Assembly (NCBI GenBank): GCA_041589455.1
Contig: JBFHVQ010000004.1
Span: forward strand, 8,726-72,725
Length of the DNA: 64,000 nt
Direction of reading: 5' to 3'
Origin: SZUA-229 sp041589455
GTDB taxonomy: Bacteria; Pseudomonadota; Gammaproteobacteria; SZUA-229
This document shows positions 8,114-16,527 of the stretch, in pieces. Position 1 is the first letter of the stretch, and each line of letters begins with the position of its first letter. The notes under the pieces are model-generated. The model ran no database searches. It saw only the letters and a program-made list of their open reading frames with translations, and had not been told where the DNA came from. A program made the position numbers and the translations under genes.

Positions 8114-10114
8114 TTAATTAGTGTACTGCTGTAATACGCTTTTCAGGTGTGCTTCACTCACCGGTTTAGTTAGAAAACTGTCCATACCTGCCTCCAGGCA
8201 GTGCTCCCGATCTTCGGAGGTCGCTTTAGCAGTCAGGGCAATGATTGGTAGATGTTTCTGTCCTTTTTCCAGCCTACGCCATTGTCGAGTCGCTTCAAAG
8301 CCATCCATATTCGGCATATTGAGATCCATTAGAACTATGTTGTAATGGTGCTTGTTCATGGCATATAGCGCGGTGGTGCCATCAGTGGCGATGTCTACAT
8401 TATGCCCCAGTTCGGTCAGGTAGCCATAAACAACGCTGGCATTTATTTCATTGTCTTCAGCAAGCAGGATATTTAGGGGTGTTTCTGCATGTGCAGCTTC
8501 AGAAGGTTCCTTGTCCGTTTCAGGTTTTAAAATTTTAGTCAGTGCTGAGTTTAGCGTTTCCAGTGAGACGGGCTTTATTGTCGTGCCTTGTATATCTCTA
8601 TAATTATCGGCTGCTACATGTTCTATGCTATGCATGTAGGTAGCATAGAGTATAGGTGTGCGGCTCTTTGCTTCATTTCGAATGCGTGAAATCAGCTCGC
8701 TGCAATTTCTTTTTTTGCGGTCTTCGCTAAGCAGAATAGCATCGAATGGCGTTTTCTTTTCATGGCTCCAGATAATGTGGGCAATCAGGTTGTCGCTGCC
8801 GGAGGTTGTATATACCTGCATTCCTAGTTGCTGGCAGTAGTCATCCAGTACCTGCCTGCTCAATTTGTTGCTGTCATAAATCAGTATGCGTTTGTCTGTC
8901 AGAAGAGGTGAATGGTTGTTTACTGGCTGATAAATTTGCTTCCAGTTGAAATGCAGGCTAAAGGTGATTTTATCTTTGTTATAGTGTATTTCAAACAGGC
9001 CATTCATTAGTCGTGTTAACTGATAGCCAATTCTTAATGGCAGGGCTTCATTGGTGTCCGGAATGTTGGCTGAATGCAGATGTGGTAATTCAGTATTCTG
9101 TTCAAACTCTATATCTATACATGCATTAAGCTGTTTGGATGGGGTAATGCTGCTGCTATGGGTGTTGATGAAGACGCCCTTTGTAGTGCTGTGTTCAATT
9201 GCATAGCGTATCAGGTTTGATACTAACTGCCGGAAGCGTTGAGAGTCGATGTGTACGTCATGTGGAAAAGATTCGTCGATATAGCAGGTCAGCTCAAGGT
9301 CTTTTTCATAACCTAAAGGAGCAAGGCTATGGACCAGGCTGTCAATGAGTGTACGTGGGTTTGTGGTGTTCTGGTTAAGTGTAATATTGCCATTCTCAAT
9401 GCTCGAGAAGTCGACAATATCTTCAATTATTTCCTGCAGTGAATTACTCGATTGGCTTAGTGACTGTAGGCACTGTTTTTGTTGTACGTCCAGCTCGGTT
9501 TTGCTAAGTAGGTCAATCATGCCGACTATGCCGCCGATTGGGGTTCGAATCTGATGTGTCATATTTGACAGGAACTCAGATTTGGCAATACTTGCAGCCT
9601 GTGCTTTTTCGGCGGTTCGTATGAGTCTTTTCTGTAGTGAATAAAGATAAATTGGTAGTGCAATAATTAGCATCAGGAATGCAATGGCTTCCAGGGTGAG
9701 CAGGTGCCATGCATCTTCAGTAAGTAATAGTACATTGTAGCCAATCAGTGTAAAGATTACGGCAGTGCTCAAGAAACGTAAGCCATAACGTGTGCCGTAA
9801 CCAATATAAATCCACAGGTAAACCAGCACATAGGCACTATTGATGCCGCCTGTTAAAAACGATGAAAAGGTCGTGCTGGCGACATCAAAAGCAAGCGCGA
9901 AGTAGCGCCTGGGCGTGGATGCAGGACGATGAAGAATACTTAGAATATTAACAAAGCTGTAACAGAAAAAAATGGCAGTAAAGTTATTAAGTACCTGATA
10001 GTCGGTGTTAAAGTAATTGCTATCAATTCCTGCAGAAATATAAATATACGTCAGTGCGCCAATAGTAAGACGAATCATGGACTGTATTAATTCTACATTT
10101 TTTAGCTTTTCCAT
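8114..10114 (-). CDS. Membrane hybrid histidine kinase / response regulator with degenerate ATPase domain
   Basis: The 666-residue protein has an N-terminal membrane domain of about six segments (residues 8-165), then a HisKA dimerisation domain with FLSNMTHQIRTPIGGIVGM (His187), a HATPase-like region (about 285-395), a first receiver (about 410-530) and a second receiver (about 548-664). The second receiver is canonical: LAEDNEIN, VLMDLNMPNMDGFEATR and LTKPVS. The ATPase domain lacks the usual DxGxG and GxGL glycines, and the second N-box Asn is replaced by Tyr in NLIRYAIEHS. In the first receiver the phospho-acceptor Asp is replaced by Ser (ILLSEDR). It may therefore act as a phosphotransfer scaffold or accept phosphate from a partner kinase. 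Architecture resembles RpfC-like sensors without an Hpt domain. The ligand is unknown. Confidence 0.85.
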   Translation of the reverse strand: MEKLKNVELIQSMIRLTIGALTYIYISAGIDSNYFNTDYQVLNNFTAIFFCYSFVNILSILHRPASTPRRYFALAFDVASTTFSSFLTGGINSAYVLVYLWIYIGYGTRYGLRFLSTAVIFTLIGYNVLLLTEDAWHLLTLEAIAFLMLIIALPIYLYSLQKRLIRTAEKAQAASIAKSEFLSNMTHQIRTPIGGIVGMIDLLSKTELDVQQKQCLQSLSQSSNSLQEIIEDIVDFSSIENGNITLNQNTTNPRTLIDSLVHSLAPLGYEKDLELTCYIDESFPHDVHIDSQRFRQLVSNLIRYAIEHSTTKGVFINTHSSSITPSKQLNACIDIEFEQNTELPHLHSANIPDTNEALPLRIGYQLTRLMNGLFEIHYNKDKITFSLHFNWKQIYQPVNNHSPLLTDKRILIYDSNKLSRQVLDDYCQQLGMQVYTTSGSDNLIAHIIWSHEKKTPFDAILLSEDRKKRNCSELISRIRNEAKSRTPILYATYMHSIEHVAADNYRDIQGTTIKPVSLETLNSALTKILKPETDKEPSEAAHAETPLNILLAEDNEINASVVYGYLTELGHNVDIATDGTTALYAMNKHHYNIVLMDLNMPNMDGFEATRQWRRLEKGQKHLPIIALTAKATSEDREHCLEAGMDSFLTKPVSEAHLKSVLQQYTN

Positions 10115-10163
10115 AGCTTCTCTTTAAGTTTTCTTGAATATTGTAGCCGTTTCTCGTGGTGTG

Positions 10164-11126
10164 TCAGGATCTACGAGAACAGCGTCTAAACTGGTCGTCA
10201 CGGTATTGTTGAGATTTATTGCCGAGATACCATGGAACAATCGTTTCAGGGGTGTGTAATAGTTCACAAGGTGGTTTTACACTGTTTTCATTACAAATGC
10301 TATCGAGTTCCAGGGAATGATAGTTGTCAATTGAAAAAGGCTTGCCCGGGAAGTACTCAAGGATAATGGCCTGTAGCTGCGCGATAAAATCAGGTAGTGC
10401 TATGATCCAGTGTTTTTGCCCCAGTTGCTTGCTGGTAAATTGTACGAGCTCTTTGAGGGTGTAAGTGTCAGGGCCGCATAAGTCATATCGCTTGCCATAA
10501 GTTTCGGGGTTGTTAATTGCGCTAACAAAACAGTTGGCGACATCACCTACATAGACAGGTGCAAATTTCGCACCTGCACATGCCAGAGGGAAAATCAGTG
10601 GACTAAGTTTGAGCAGGCCTGCAAATCGGTTGAAAAAGCTGTCGTCAGCACCAAAAATAACCGAAGGTCGGAATGATGTGACCTGGGTGTTGCCTGAAAA
10701 AGAATGTACCAGGTTTTCTGCTTCACCTTTGCTGCGCAAATAATGGCTGGTGCCCTGGGTTGAATCAGCGTTGAGGGCGCTCATATGCAGCAGTCTGTTA
10801 ATCTTGTTGTGATGGCAGGCATTAAGTACTTTTCTAGTTAATTCAACATGCGCTTGACGAAAGCCATCTCCATTATGCTCTCGTTCATTAAGAATGCCGA
10901 CAAGGTTGATGACTACATCGGTATTAGCTAGTTGAGCATCTAACTGAGACTGCTCGTGGATATTGGTTTCTATGATCTCAGTATTGGGTAAAACCGCTAC
11001 GGACTCGCAACGAGACTTGCGTCGAGTGAGAACTTTAATCTGGTAGCCCTGCTGTGCAAGCAGGCTACATATCTGGCTGCCAACAAAGCCGCTACCACCC
11101 AGTATGCAAACTGTTTTTCTTGTCAT
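10164..11126 (-). CDS. NAD(P)-binding SDR protein, complex I NDUFA9-like family
   Basis: This 320-residue atypical SDR has the N-terminal Rossmann motif VCILGGSGFVGSQI, followed by VVINLVGILNE and an FRPSVIFGADDSFFNRFA segment that is characteristic of the NDUFA9/a-SDR5 group. The active-site tyrosine is represented by SHYLRSKGEAE (YxxxK). Relatives include the NDUFA9 subunit of mitochondrial complex I and bacterial proteins acting on sugar nucleotides or quinone synthesis; the substrate here is unknown. It lies 49 bases upstream of the hybrid kinase on the same strand. The arginine-rich C-terminus is unusual but short. Confidence 0.82.
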   Translation of the reverse strand: MTRKTVCILGGSGFVGSQICSLLAQQGYQIKVLTRRKSRCESVAVLPNTEIIETNIHEQSQLDAQLANTDVVINLVGILNEREHNGDGFRQAHVELTRKVLNACHHNKINRLLHMSALNADSTQGTSHYLRSKGEAENLVHSFSGNTQVTSFRPSVIFGADDSFFNRFAGLLKLSPLIFPLACAGAKFAPVYVGDVANCFVSAINNPETYGKRYDLCGPDTYTLKELVQFTSKQLGQKHWIIALPDFIAQLQAIILEYFPGKPFSIDNYHSLELDSICNENSVKPPCELLHTPETIVPWYLGNKSQQYRDDQFRRCSRRS

Positions 11127-11219
11127 AGAGTTTAGTGTCCAAATTGATAATAGGATTAACAGGAAAATTTCGTATGATTATATCTTGACATACACCAAAA
11201 TTTAACACAATCTCACTCT

Positions 11220-11306
11220 ATGATAATGCAAAAAGAAAAGCTAAAGCGAACCAAATGGTGTCGACGAGTCGTCGGAGGTAACCGTGTTGTTTGTGTGCTG
11301 AATTAA
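11220..11306 (+). CDS. Possible basic small protein, 28 residues
   Basis: A short frame opens with ATGATAATG and ends in TAA. Nine of 28 residues are Lys or Arg, mostly in the N-terminal half (KEKLKRTK, then WCRRVVGG), and the end is hydrophobic (NRVVCVLN). No Shine-Dalgarno sequence precedes it, so it would need leaderless or weak initiation. A GGAGG inside the frame at 11275-11279 would at best serve a five-codon frame. It lies within a unit that ends in a strong terminator. No family was recognised, and the frame could be accidental within a small RNA. Confidence 0.3.
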   Translation: MIMQKEKLKRTKWCRRVVGGNRVVCVLN

Positions 11307-11334
11307 TTATCAGAATAGTAATTTCGAATTATCG

Positions 11335-11370
11335 AAAGCCACAGACGAAAAAAGTCTGTGGCTTTTTTCG
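11335..11370 (+). terminator. Strong Rho-independent terminator
   Basis: A perfect 12-bp stem (AAAGCCACAGAC at 11335-11346, GTCTGTGGCTTT at 11354-11365) with a 7-base loop runs into TTTTTT. It lies upstream of the DMT permease gene and so ends a separate short transcript. Confidence 0.92.
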
Positions 11371-11394
11371 TTAAGGGGCACAATAAAGGAACTA

Positions 11395-12333
11395 ATGATG
11401 TCGTCTTCACAGCTTAAATCGATGGAAAAATTAATAATTACGTTAGCTTACCTGGCAGTGATCATCATCTGGTCGACTACGCCCCTGACAATTAAGTGGA
11501 GTAGTGAGGGTGTGGGGTATCTACCCGGTCTGATGTTTCGCATGATGATTGGTGCCTGTATGTCAGTGCTTCTAGTTGTTGTGATTTACAGAAAGTTGTC
11601 CTTTAGTGCATCGTCATGCAAAGCCTATACAGCAGTTGCTCTGGCATTGTATGGAGGAATGATTCCTGTTTATTGGGCGTCCCAGTATATCTCATCTGGA
11701 TTGATTTCAGTGATTTTTGGTATATCACCAATAGTGGTGGGTTATCTGAGTTATCAGTTTATTCAGGAGCGCTCATTCAGTGCGATGAAAGTCCTCGGGT
11801 CATTATCAGGTGTGATAGGACTTGGCGTGATATTTCTTGAAGATATGTCACTAAATAGTGAATATACCTATGGTATTTTAGCGACACTGTTGGCCGTGCT
11901 ATTACATGCAACAAGTGCGATCTGGGTAAAAGGGCTAAAGATAGAAATGCCACCATTGTCGCTGGTGTCGGGTGGGTTATTATTTACCATGCCATTATTT
12001 CTGTTAAGCTTTGCATTTACAAAACCGGAAATTCCAGTTGAAATACCTGCCAGGACAATCTGGTCTATTCTTTACCTGGGTGTGGTGGGCTCAATACTGG
12101 GTTTTGTGTGTTATTACTATCTATTGAAGCGTCTGGCTGCATCGACGGTTGCGTTGATTACATTAATTACACCGGTAATTGCATTATTTATTGGTAAAAT
12201 TTTTAATAATGAAGCAATTGGTTATGCTGTATTCATGGGCACACTTTTTGTATTGCTTGGCCTAGCGTTATATCAATGGGGCGATTTATTGTTAGAGAAG
12301 GTATGGCGAAAGCGAAACTTTTTTTGTGGTTAG
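11395..12333 (+). CDS. DMT-superfamily (EamA) transporter
   Basis: The 312-residue protein has ten hydrophobic segments in two EamA repeats, with WSTTPLTIKW at the N-terminus and the second-repeat motif YLGVVGSILGFVCYYYLLKRL near residue 225. Such permeases usually export amino acids, metabolites or drugs; the substrate cannot be told. AAAGGA lies just before the two tandem ATGs at 11395 and 11398. The 3' end overlaps the start of the outer-membrane protein gene by 31 bases, so the two are probably co-translated. Confidence 0.85.
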   Translation: MMSSSQLKSMEKLIITLAYLAVIIIWSTTPLTIKWSSEGVGYLPGLMFRMMIGACMSVLLVVVIYRKLSFSASSCKAYTAVALALYGGMIPVYWASQYISSGLISVIFGISPIVVGYLSYQFIQERSFSAMKVLGSLSGVIGLGVIFLEDMSLNSEYTYGILATLLAVLLHATSAIWVKGLKIEMPPLSLVSGGLLFTMPLFLLSFAFTKPEIPVEIPARTIWSILYLGVVGSILGFVCYYYLLKRLAASTVALITLITPVIALFIGKIFNNEAIGYAVFMGTLFVLLGLALYQWGDLLLEKVWRKRNFFCG

Positions 12334-13586
12334 CAGGCTTAATGTTGAGTAGTCTTTCGATTGAGGCTGCCAATATTATTAATGAAATTAATTTTGAAGG
12401 GAATGAGACTACGGAGGAGTCTATTCTCATAAGAGAGATTTTTGTTGCCGAAGGTGATGTGCTTGAGACAGAGCTGCTTGATAAATCTCGACAGGCAATT
12501 ATGGATCTGGGCCTGTTTAAAAATGTCAGTTATTACCTGCGGGAAGTGATTACTGCCAATGATGCTGAATTAAGTGCTCGAGTTGATGTCGTTTTTGTGG
12601 TTGAGGAGAAGCTCTATCTTTTGGTCTTGCCACGCATAAGAACCAATGAAGATGAAACGCACTATGGAATCCAGGTAAGATGGGATAATGTCTGGGGTTT
12701 AAACCATGAAATGAGATTGTTACTGGAAGATCGTGGTAGTACGCAAGGTGTTGATGAGCAGCGTGAATCTATTGAATATACCTATCCTAATGTCAATGGC
12801 ACACCTTTTAATATCGAGTTTGAGATTCAGGCGATTAATAGTGTAGACGAGTTGATAGAGAGTGAGACGTTTGTTGATCGGCAGGATAATGAGTTTAGGC
12901 TATCTCTTTCTCGCTGGTTAAATAATCTAGGTAGAAATCGAGGCTGGTTACTGGGTGGTGAACTCAAATTTCAGCAACGCTTAAATGAGGTGTTTTATGG
13001 TGAGGGCGTTTCAGAGAAGCTGGACGCGCTTATTTTAGGGTTTACTCTTTCCTATAACAGTGTCAATAACTATGAATATAATCGTGGCGGGAAATTATAC
13101 TCATATAATTTTCAGATATCTGATGAGCGTCTGGGAAGTGACAGTGAATATACGCGCCATCTTTTTATCTATCGGAGCTATTATCGAATTGATGGTAGCC
13201 CGTTATCTAATCTAAATGTGCAAACTAGACTGGGTCACTCTAATAACCTGGTTCTCGATAAAACTGCTTTTAGTCTTGGTAGTAGCTCAGATTTGAGAGG
13301 ATATGAAAAGAGTCGTTTCACGGGCAATACAATGTTGCTGACCAATGTAGAGTATATGTTTCCCCATCCAGACTATCCTGTAGTGCGTTATGTGTGTTTT
13401 ATGGATCTAGGTAACACCTATGATCAATTCGAAGATATTTTACATAAGCCATTAAATGTCGGTGTGGGTTTTGGTGTCCGCTGGAAAATACCCGCCTTAG
13501 TCAGGGTCGATCTAAGAGTTGATATAGGTTATGGCGTTACTGATGAAGATTACCGTGTAAGCTTTGGAACAAGGCATGCTTTTTAA
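12303..13586 (+). CDS. BamA/TamA-like outer-membrane protein with one POTRA domain
   Basis: The chosen ATG at 12303 gives a clean signal peptide (MAKAKLFLWLAGLMLSSLS, cut near IEA-AN) and is preceded by AGAGAAGG; an upstream GTG start at 12276 would bury the signal. After processing comes one POTRA-like domain (about residues 24-105, with IREIFVAEGDVLETELLDKS and a DLGLFKNV turn), then a C-terminal beta-barrel ending in aromatic GTRHAF. The barrel holds SDLRGYEKSRFTGN, the conserved RGY/F loop-6 motif of the Omp85 family. With a single POTRA and 427 residues it is shorter than BamA (five POTRAs) and TamA (three). Its role may be secretion, lipid transfer or assembly of a specific partner, which is not evident. 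The 31-base overlap with the DMT permease suggests linked expression. Confidence 0.85.
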   Translation: MAKAKLFLWLAGLMLSSLSIEAANIINEINFEGNETTEESILIREIFVAEGDVLETELLDKSRQAIMDLGLFKNVSYYLREVITANDAELSARVDVVFVVEEKLYLLVLPRIRTNEDETHYGIQVRWDNVWGLNHEMRLLLEDRGSTQGVDEQRESIEYTYPNVNGTPFNIEFEIQAINSVDELIESETFVDRQDNEFRLSLSRWLNNLGRNRGWLLGGELKFQQRLNEVFYGEGVSEKLDALILGFTLSYNSVNNYEYNRGGKLYSYNFQISDERLGSDSEYTRHLFIYRSYYRIDGSPLSNLNVQTRLGHSNNLVLDKTAFSLGSSSDLRGYEKSRFTGNTMLLTNVEYMFPHPDYPVVRYVCFMDLGNTYDQFEDILHKPLNVGVGFGVRWKIPALVRVDLRVDIGYGVTDEDYRVSFGTRHAF

Positions 13587-13708
13587 ATGTCTGGTATTTA
13601 ATGGTTTGAGTTAGAAGAATAGCAAAGCCAATAAAAGTTTCTAATAGCGAGAAGTTTGTGCGCATAAATGAATATTTATACGCCAATGTTACGGTTCTCT
13701 ATGAATGT

Positions 13709-15853
13709 TTATTGAGCAGAATGGGCTCGCTGTCGAAGTCGTCTTCTCCGCCTATTGGGGCGGGGTTGTTGATCATAAATTGGTTCGTCATGTGTGAGTT
13801 GATGGATTCTTGTGCTGCCACCATCGTAAAAGTCGATAGTGAATTGTCCCATAATGTTATCGAGTTTAATCGCCTGCTCTTCCATCTCTTTGGCAGTAGC
13901 TGTTGCTTCTTCAACCAGCGCGGCATTTTGCTGTGTGCTTTCATCAAGTTGTATTACTGTATGATTAATTTGTTCTATTCCGGTGGACTGGCTGTGTGCT
14001 GCTTCAGCAATATCAGACATCAGGTTATTTACTTTTATAACAGCCTCAATGATGTCACTCAGTGTTTCGCCTGATTGATCAGCTAATTTACTACCTTCAT
14101 GTGCTTTTTCAACACTATCATTAATTAACTGTTTAATTTCTTTTGCAGCGCTAGCGCTACGTTGTGCAAGGTTTCTTACTTCTGTAGCGACAACTGCAAA
14201 TCCTTTGCCCTGGTCTCCGGCACGTGCTGCTTCAACAGCGGCATTTAGTGCAAGTAAATTAGTTTGGAAAGCAATTTCATCAATTGTGCTAATAATATCA
14301 GCAATGTTTTTGCTGGATGAGTTAATTTCTGCCATTGAATTGATCAAGTTACTTATTATATAGCCACCTGATTCGGCTTGAGCTCGGGCGTTGGCTGCAA
14401 ATTGAGCCGCTTGCTGAGCATTTATTGAGTTCTTTTTGACAAAGGTTGTCATTTCTTCCATGGTTGCCGTGGTCTCTTCAAGAGCTACTGCTTGCTGATC
14501 TGTTCGACGACTTAAATCTATATTGCCTTCAGAGATTTCAATCGCGGTGTTCTTAACGCTGCTCGATGAGATATGGATTTCAGATATGACCTTGACCAGG
14601 TTATCAATTAAAGAGTTAATAGAGTCGCCTAGTATTTTAAAGTCACCTTCAAACTCATTTTCCAGTTTTCGGCTTAAATCCCCTTCGGATACTGATAGAA
14701 ATAGATCTTTTATTGTATTGATCGTGGTTTTACGAAAAGTAATATCTGTTGCGTATTTAACGACCTTGACAGGTCTCTGGTTCAGGTCGAATATGGGGTT
14801 ATAGGTGGCCTGAATCCAGATTTCTTTACCATTCTTGCCCAGGCGTTTATATTCGGCCGCCTGAAATTCACCCTGATTTAATTTATCCCAAAACTGTTTG
14901 TATTCCAGGCTGTTTTTATAATCAGGTTCCACAAACATACTGTGATGTTGTCCTTTTACTTCATCAAGGGTGTATCCCATTGCTGATAGAAAATTATCAT
15001 TGGCAGAGATAATCGTGCCATCCATATTAAACTCAATCACTGCCTGGGATTTGCTAATGGCCTCGATTTGCCCGGAGAAGTCTGCAGCCTGTAATTTCTG
15101 CGCCGTCACATTGGTGGCATATTTGACGACCTTAAAAGGCTTGCCGTTTAAATCAAAGATGGGGTTGTAAGTGGCCTGGATCCAGACTTCCCTGCCATTT
15201 TTGCCAAGGCGCTTATATTCTGCGGTCTGAAATGCACCCTGATTCAGGTTTTGCCAGAATTGAGCGTATTCGGCACTTTGTTTATAGCCTGGTTCAACAA
15301 ACATGCTGTGGTGTTGCCCTTTTACTTCATCAAGGGTATATCCCATTGCCGATAGAAAATTATCATTGGCAGAGATAATCGTGCCATCCATATTAAACTC
15401 AATCACCGCCTGGGATTTGCTAATGGCCTCGATTTGTCCCTTGTAATTGGCATCTATTAGCTTCTGCTGTGTTACGTCAGTGGCAAATTTTATGACTTTA
15501 TAGGCTTTGCCATTTTCATCCAGAATAGGGTTGTAACTGGCATGAATCCAGACGATCTTGCTATTTTTACCCAGCCGTTTAAATTCCGCTGTCTGGTGTT
15601 TTCCCTGGCTTAATGACTCCCAGAACTGTATGTACTCAGGATCATGCTTGTATGAGGGTTCAACAAAGATGCTATGGTGTTTTCCCTGAATCTCCTCAAG
15701 TTGATAACCCATAACATCAAGAAATAATGAATTTGCTGAAATGATTGTGCCATCGATATTAAATTCTATAACGGCCTGTGATTTATCCAGAGCATCGAGT
15801 ACAGATTGCATTTCCTCAAGCTTGCTATTTTCATCAGCAATGTTGTGATTCAT
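13709..15853 (-). CDS. Soluble methyl-accepting chemotaxis protein with three PAS domains
   Basis: The product has three consecutive PAS-PAC units (about residues 15-130, 138-252 and 260-374) followed by a HAMP-like linker (about 380-430) and a methyl-accepting signalling domain. The signalling tip reads DEIAFQTNLLALNAAVEAARAG, the CheA/CheW-binding hairpin. No transmembrane segment is seen, so it is a cytoplasmic receptor. Units 2 and 3 are almost identical, including nearly unchanged DNA. Each unit contains AVIEFNMDGTIISAN or a close variant and a WIQATYNPIFD motif as in Aer-type and redox or haem PAS domains. The ATG at 15853 was chosen over an upstream TTG (15868) because GGA sits at the right distance. 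The C-terminus ends in an odd arginine-rich tail (RPNRRRRRLRQR). The ligand is unknown. Confidence 0.9.
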   Translation of the reverse strand: MNHNIADENSKLEEMQSVLDALDKSQAVIEFNIDGTIISANSLFLDVMGYQLEEIQGKHHSIFVEPSYKHDPEYIQFWESLSQGKHQTAEFKRLGKNSKIVWIHASYNPILDENGKAYKVIKFATDVTQQKLIDANYKGQIEAISKSQAVIEFNMDGTIISANDNFLSAMGYTLDEVKGQHHSMFVEPGYKQSAEYAQFWQNLNQGAFQTAEYKRLGKNGREVWIQATYNPIFDLNGKPFKVVKYATNVTAQKLQAADFSGQIEAISKSQAVIEFNMDGTIISANDNFLSAMGYTLDEVKGQHHSMFVEPDYKNSLEYKQFWDKLNQGEFQAAEYKRLGKNGKEIWIQATYNPIFDLNQRPVKVVKYATDITFRKTTINTIKDLFLSVSEGDLSRKLENEFEGDFKILGDSINSLIDNLVKVISEIHISSSSVKNTAIEISEGNIDLSRRTDQQAVALEETTATMEEMTTFVKKNSINAQQAAQFAANARAQAESGGYIISNLINSMAEINSSSKNIADIISTIDEIAFQTNLLALNAAVEAARAGDQGKGFAVVATEVRNLAQRSASAAKEIKQLINDSVEKAHEGSKLADQSGETLSDIIEAVIKVNNLMSDIAEAAHSQSTGIEQINHTVIQLDESTQQNAALVEEATATAKEMEEQAIKLDNIMGQFTIDFYDGGSTRIHQLTHDEPIYDQQPRPNRRRRRLRQRAHSAQ
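14952..15444. repeat. Internal tandem repeat encoding PAS units 2 and 3 of the chemoreceptor
   Basis: Blocks of more than 100 bases recur with a 366-base (122-codon) spacing. The block starting CCTTTTACTTCATCAAGGG at 14952 is matched by the one at 15318 with only a few changes through the following 120 bases. A more diverged third copy encodes PAS unit 1. The similarity of the DNA points to recent duplication or gene conversion. Confidence 0.9.
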
Positions 15854-16172
15854 ATGTGATTCCGTCAAAAAATGGGTTTTTCATATTTATGATTGATTAA
15901 ACTAATGGTAGCGTAAAATATAGAATAAATTGAGATTATAGCTGCTTGCCTGAAATTTGCTGTGATGGCTAGTGGTGAAGTATATCTTCAAATAAATTAA
16001 ATTCTGTGGATTTGTATAATAAAGAGAGAGAATACAAGAAGCGTGTTACGAAGCTTAATGAACTGTCAGTGTCTGTTCACCAAGCTTCAGTTGTTAAGCG
16101 GTTCTGCTTTTATAGACTGTTTAATGATGGTTGAAGTGATTTATCACTAAACAGGTTGAATGGCATTAAGAG
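15854..16172. other. Intergenic stretch without a gene
   Basis: AT-rich DNA between the chemoreceptor and the HopJ-like gene. The upstream region of the chemoreceptor must lie here, but no convincing -35/-10 pair was picked out. A short inverted repeat, AGTGAT-TT-ATCACT, is at 16135-16148. No open frame worth calling was seen. Confidence 0.5.
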
Positions 16173-16517
16173 TTATTTGTTCTCAAGTACCTGTGTCTTA
16201 AAGTCGATACCACCCCAGCCGGTTTTCATAAAGTTACGGATATTCTGGTGATCTTCTGCATCAGGGTGCTGCAATACATCTTCTCTATAATATTTTCCAA
16301 AACAATGAAGCGTATTGTCTTCGCTGATATTATTCAGCTTTGCAAAAGCAAAAATTTTACATGAACCATTGTTCTGATCAGCTGCATTGGTGAGGTCACC
16401 ATTGCTGAATTCTCCCGGTGTAAATGTGTAGTTCTCATCAATGGTGATGATGGATTCTTCAAAGCTTATTTGCTCTGGTGTGTTATTTAGCTTTTCAATA
16501 AAACTGTCTAATTTCAT
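16173..16517 (-). CDS. HopJ type III effector-like family protein
   Basis: The 114-residue protein matches the HopJ family along its length: YTFTPGEFSNGDLTNAADQN, then GSCKIFAFAKL, CFGKYYREDVLQHPDAEDH and the C-terminal NIRNFMKTGWGGI. The name comes from a Pseudomonas syringae effector, but the family is widespread in free-living gammaproteobacteria with no type III secretion system and its role is unknown. It lies 10 bases after the MOSC gene and is probably the last gene of the trhP-serB-MOSC-hopJ unit. Confidence 0.9.
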   Translation of the reverse strand: MKLDSFIEKLNNTPEQISFEESIITIDENYTFTPGEFSNGDLTNAADQNNGSCKIFAFAKLNNISEDNTLHCFGKYYREDVLQHPDAEDHQNIRNFMKTGWGGIDFKTQVLENK

Positions 16518-16527
16518 AATTTAATAT

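Larger units (their letters stand above)
11185..11370 (+). ncRNA. Candidate free-standing short transcript (small RNA or small mRNA)
   Basis: The gap between two divergent genes holds TTGACA at 11185-11190 and, about 150 bases later, a very strong terminator. No long gene lies between them, so a stand-alone transcript of about 150 nt is likely. The -10 element is unclear: ACAATC lies 16 bases after TTGACA, and TATGAT is at 11219-11224. The transcript contains a basic 28-codon reading frame (11220-11306), listed separately. Whether the product is RNA or peptide cannot be decided from sequence. Confidence 0.5.

Noticed and set aside
9540..9556. GGGTTCGAATCTG, like a tRNA T-arm
   Set aside because: It lies inside the histidine kinase gene and no matching acceptor, D or anticodon arms surround it.
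13658..14074. 138-codon open frame on the + strand
   Set aside because: It lies opposite the 3' end of the chemoreceptor gene, is rich in Cys and Phe as antisense frames often are, and has no ribosome-binding site.
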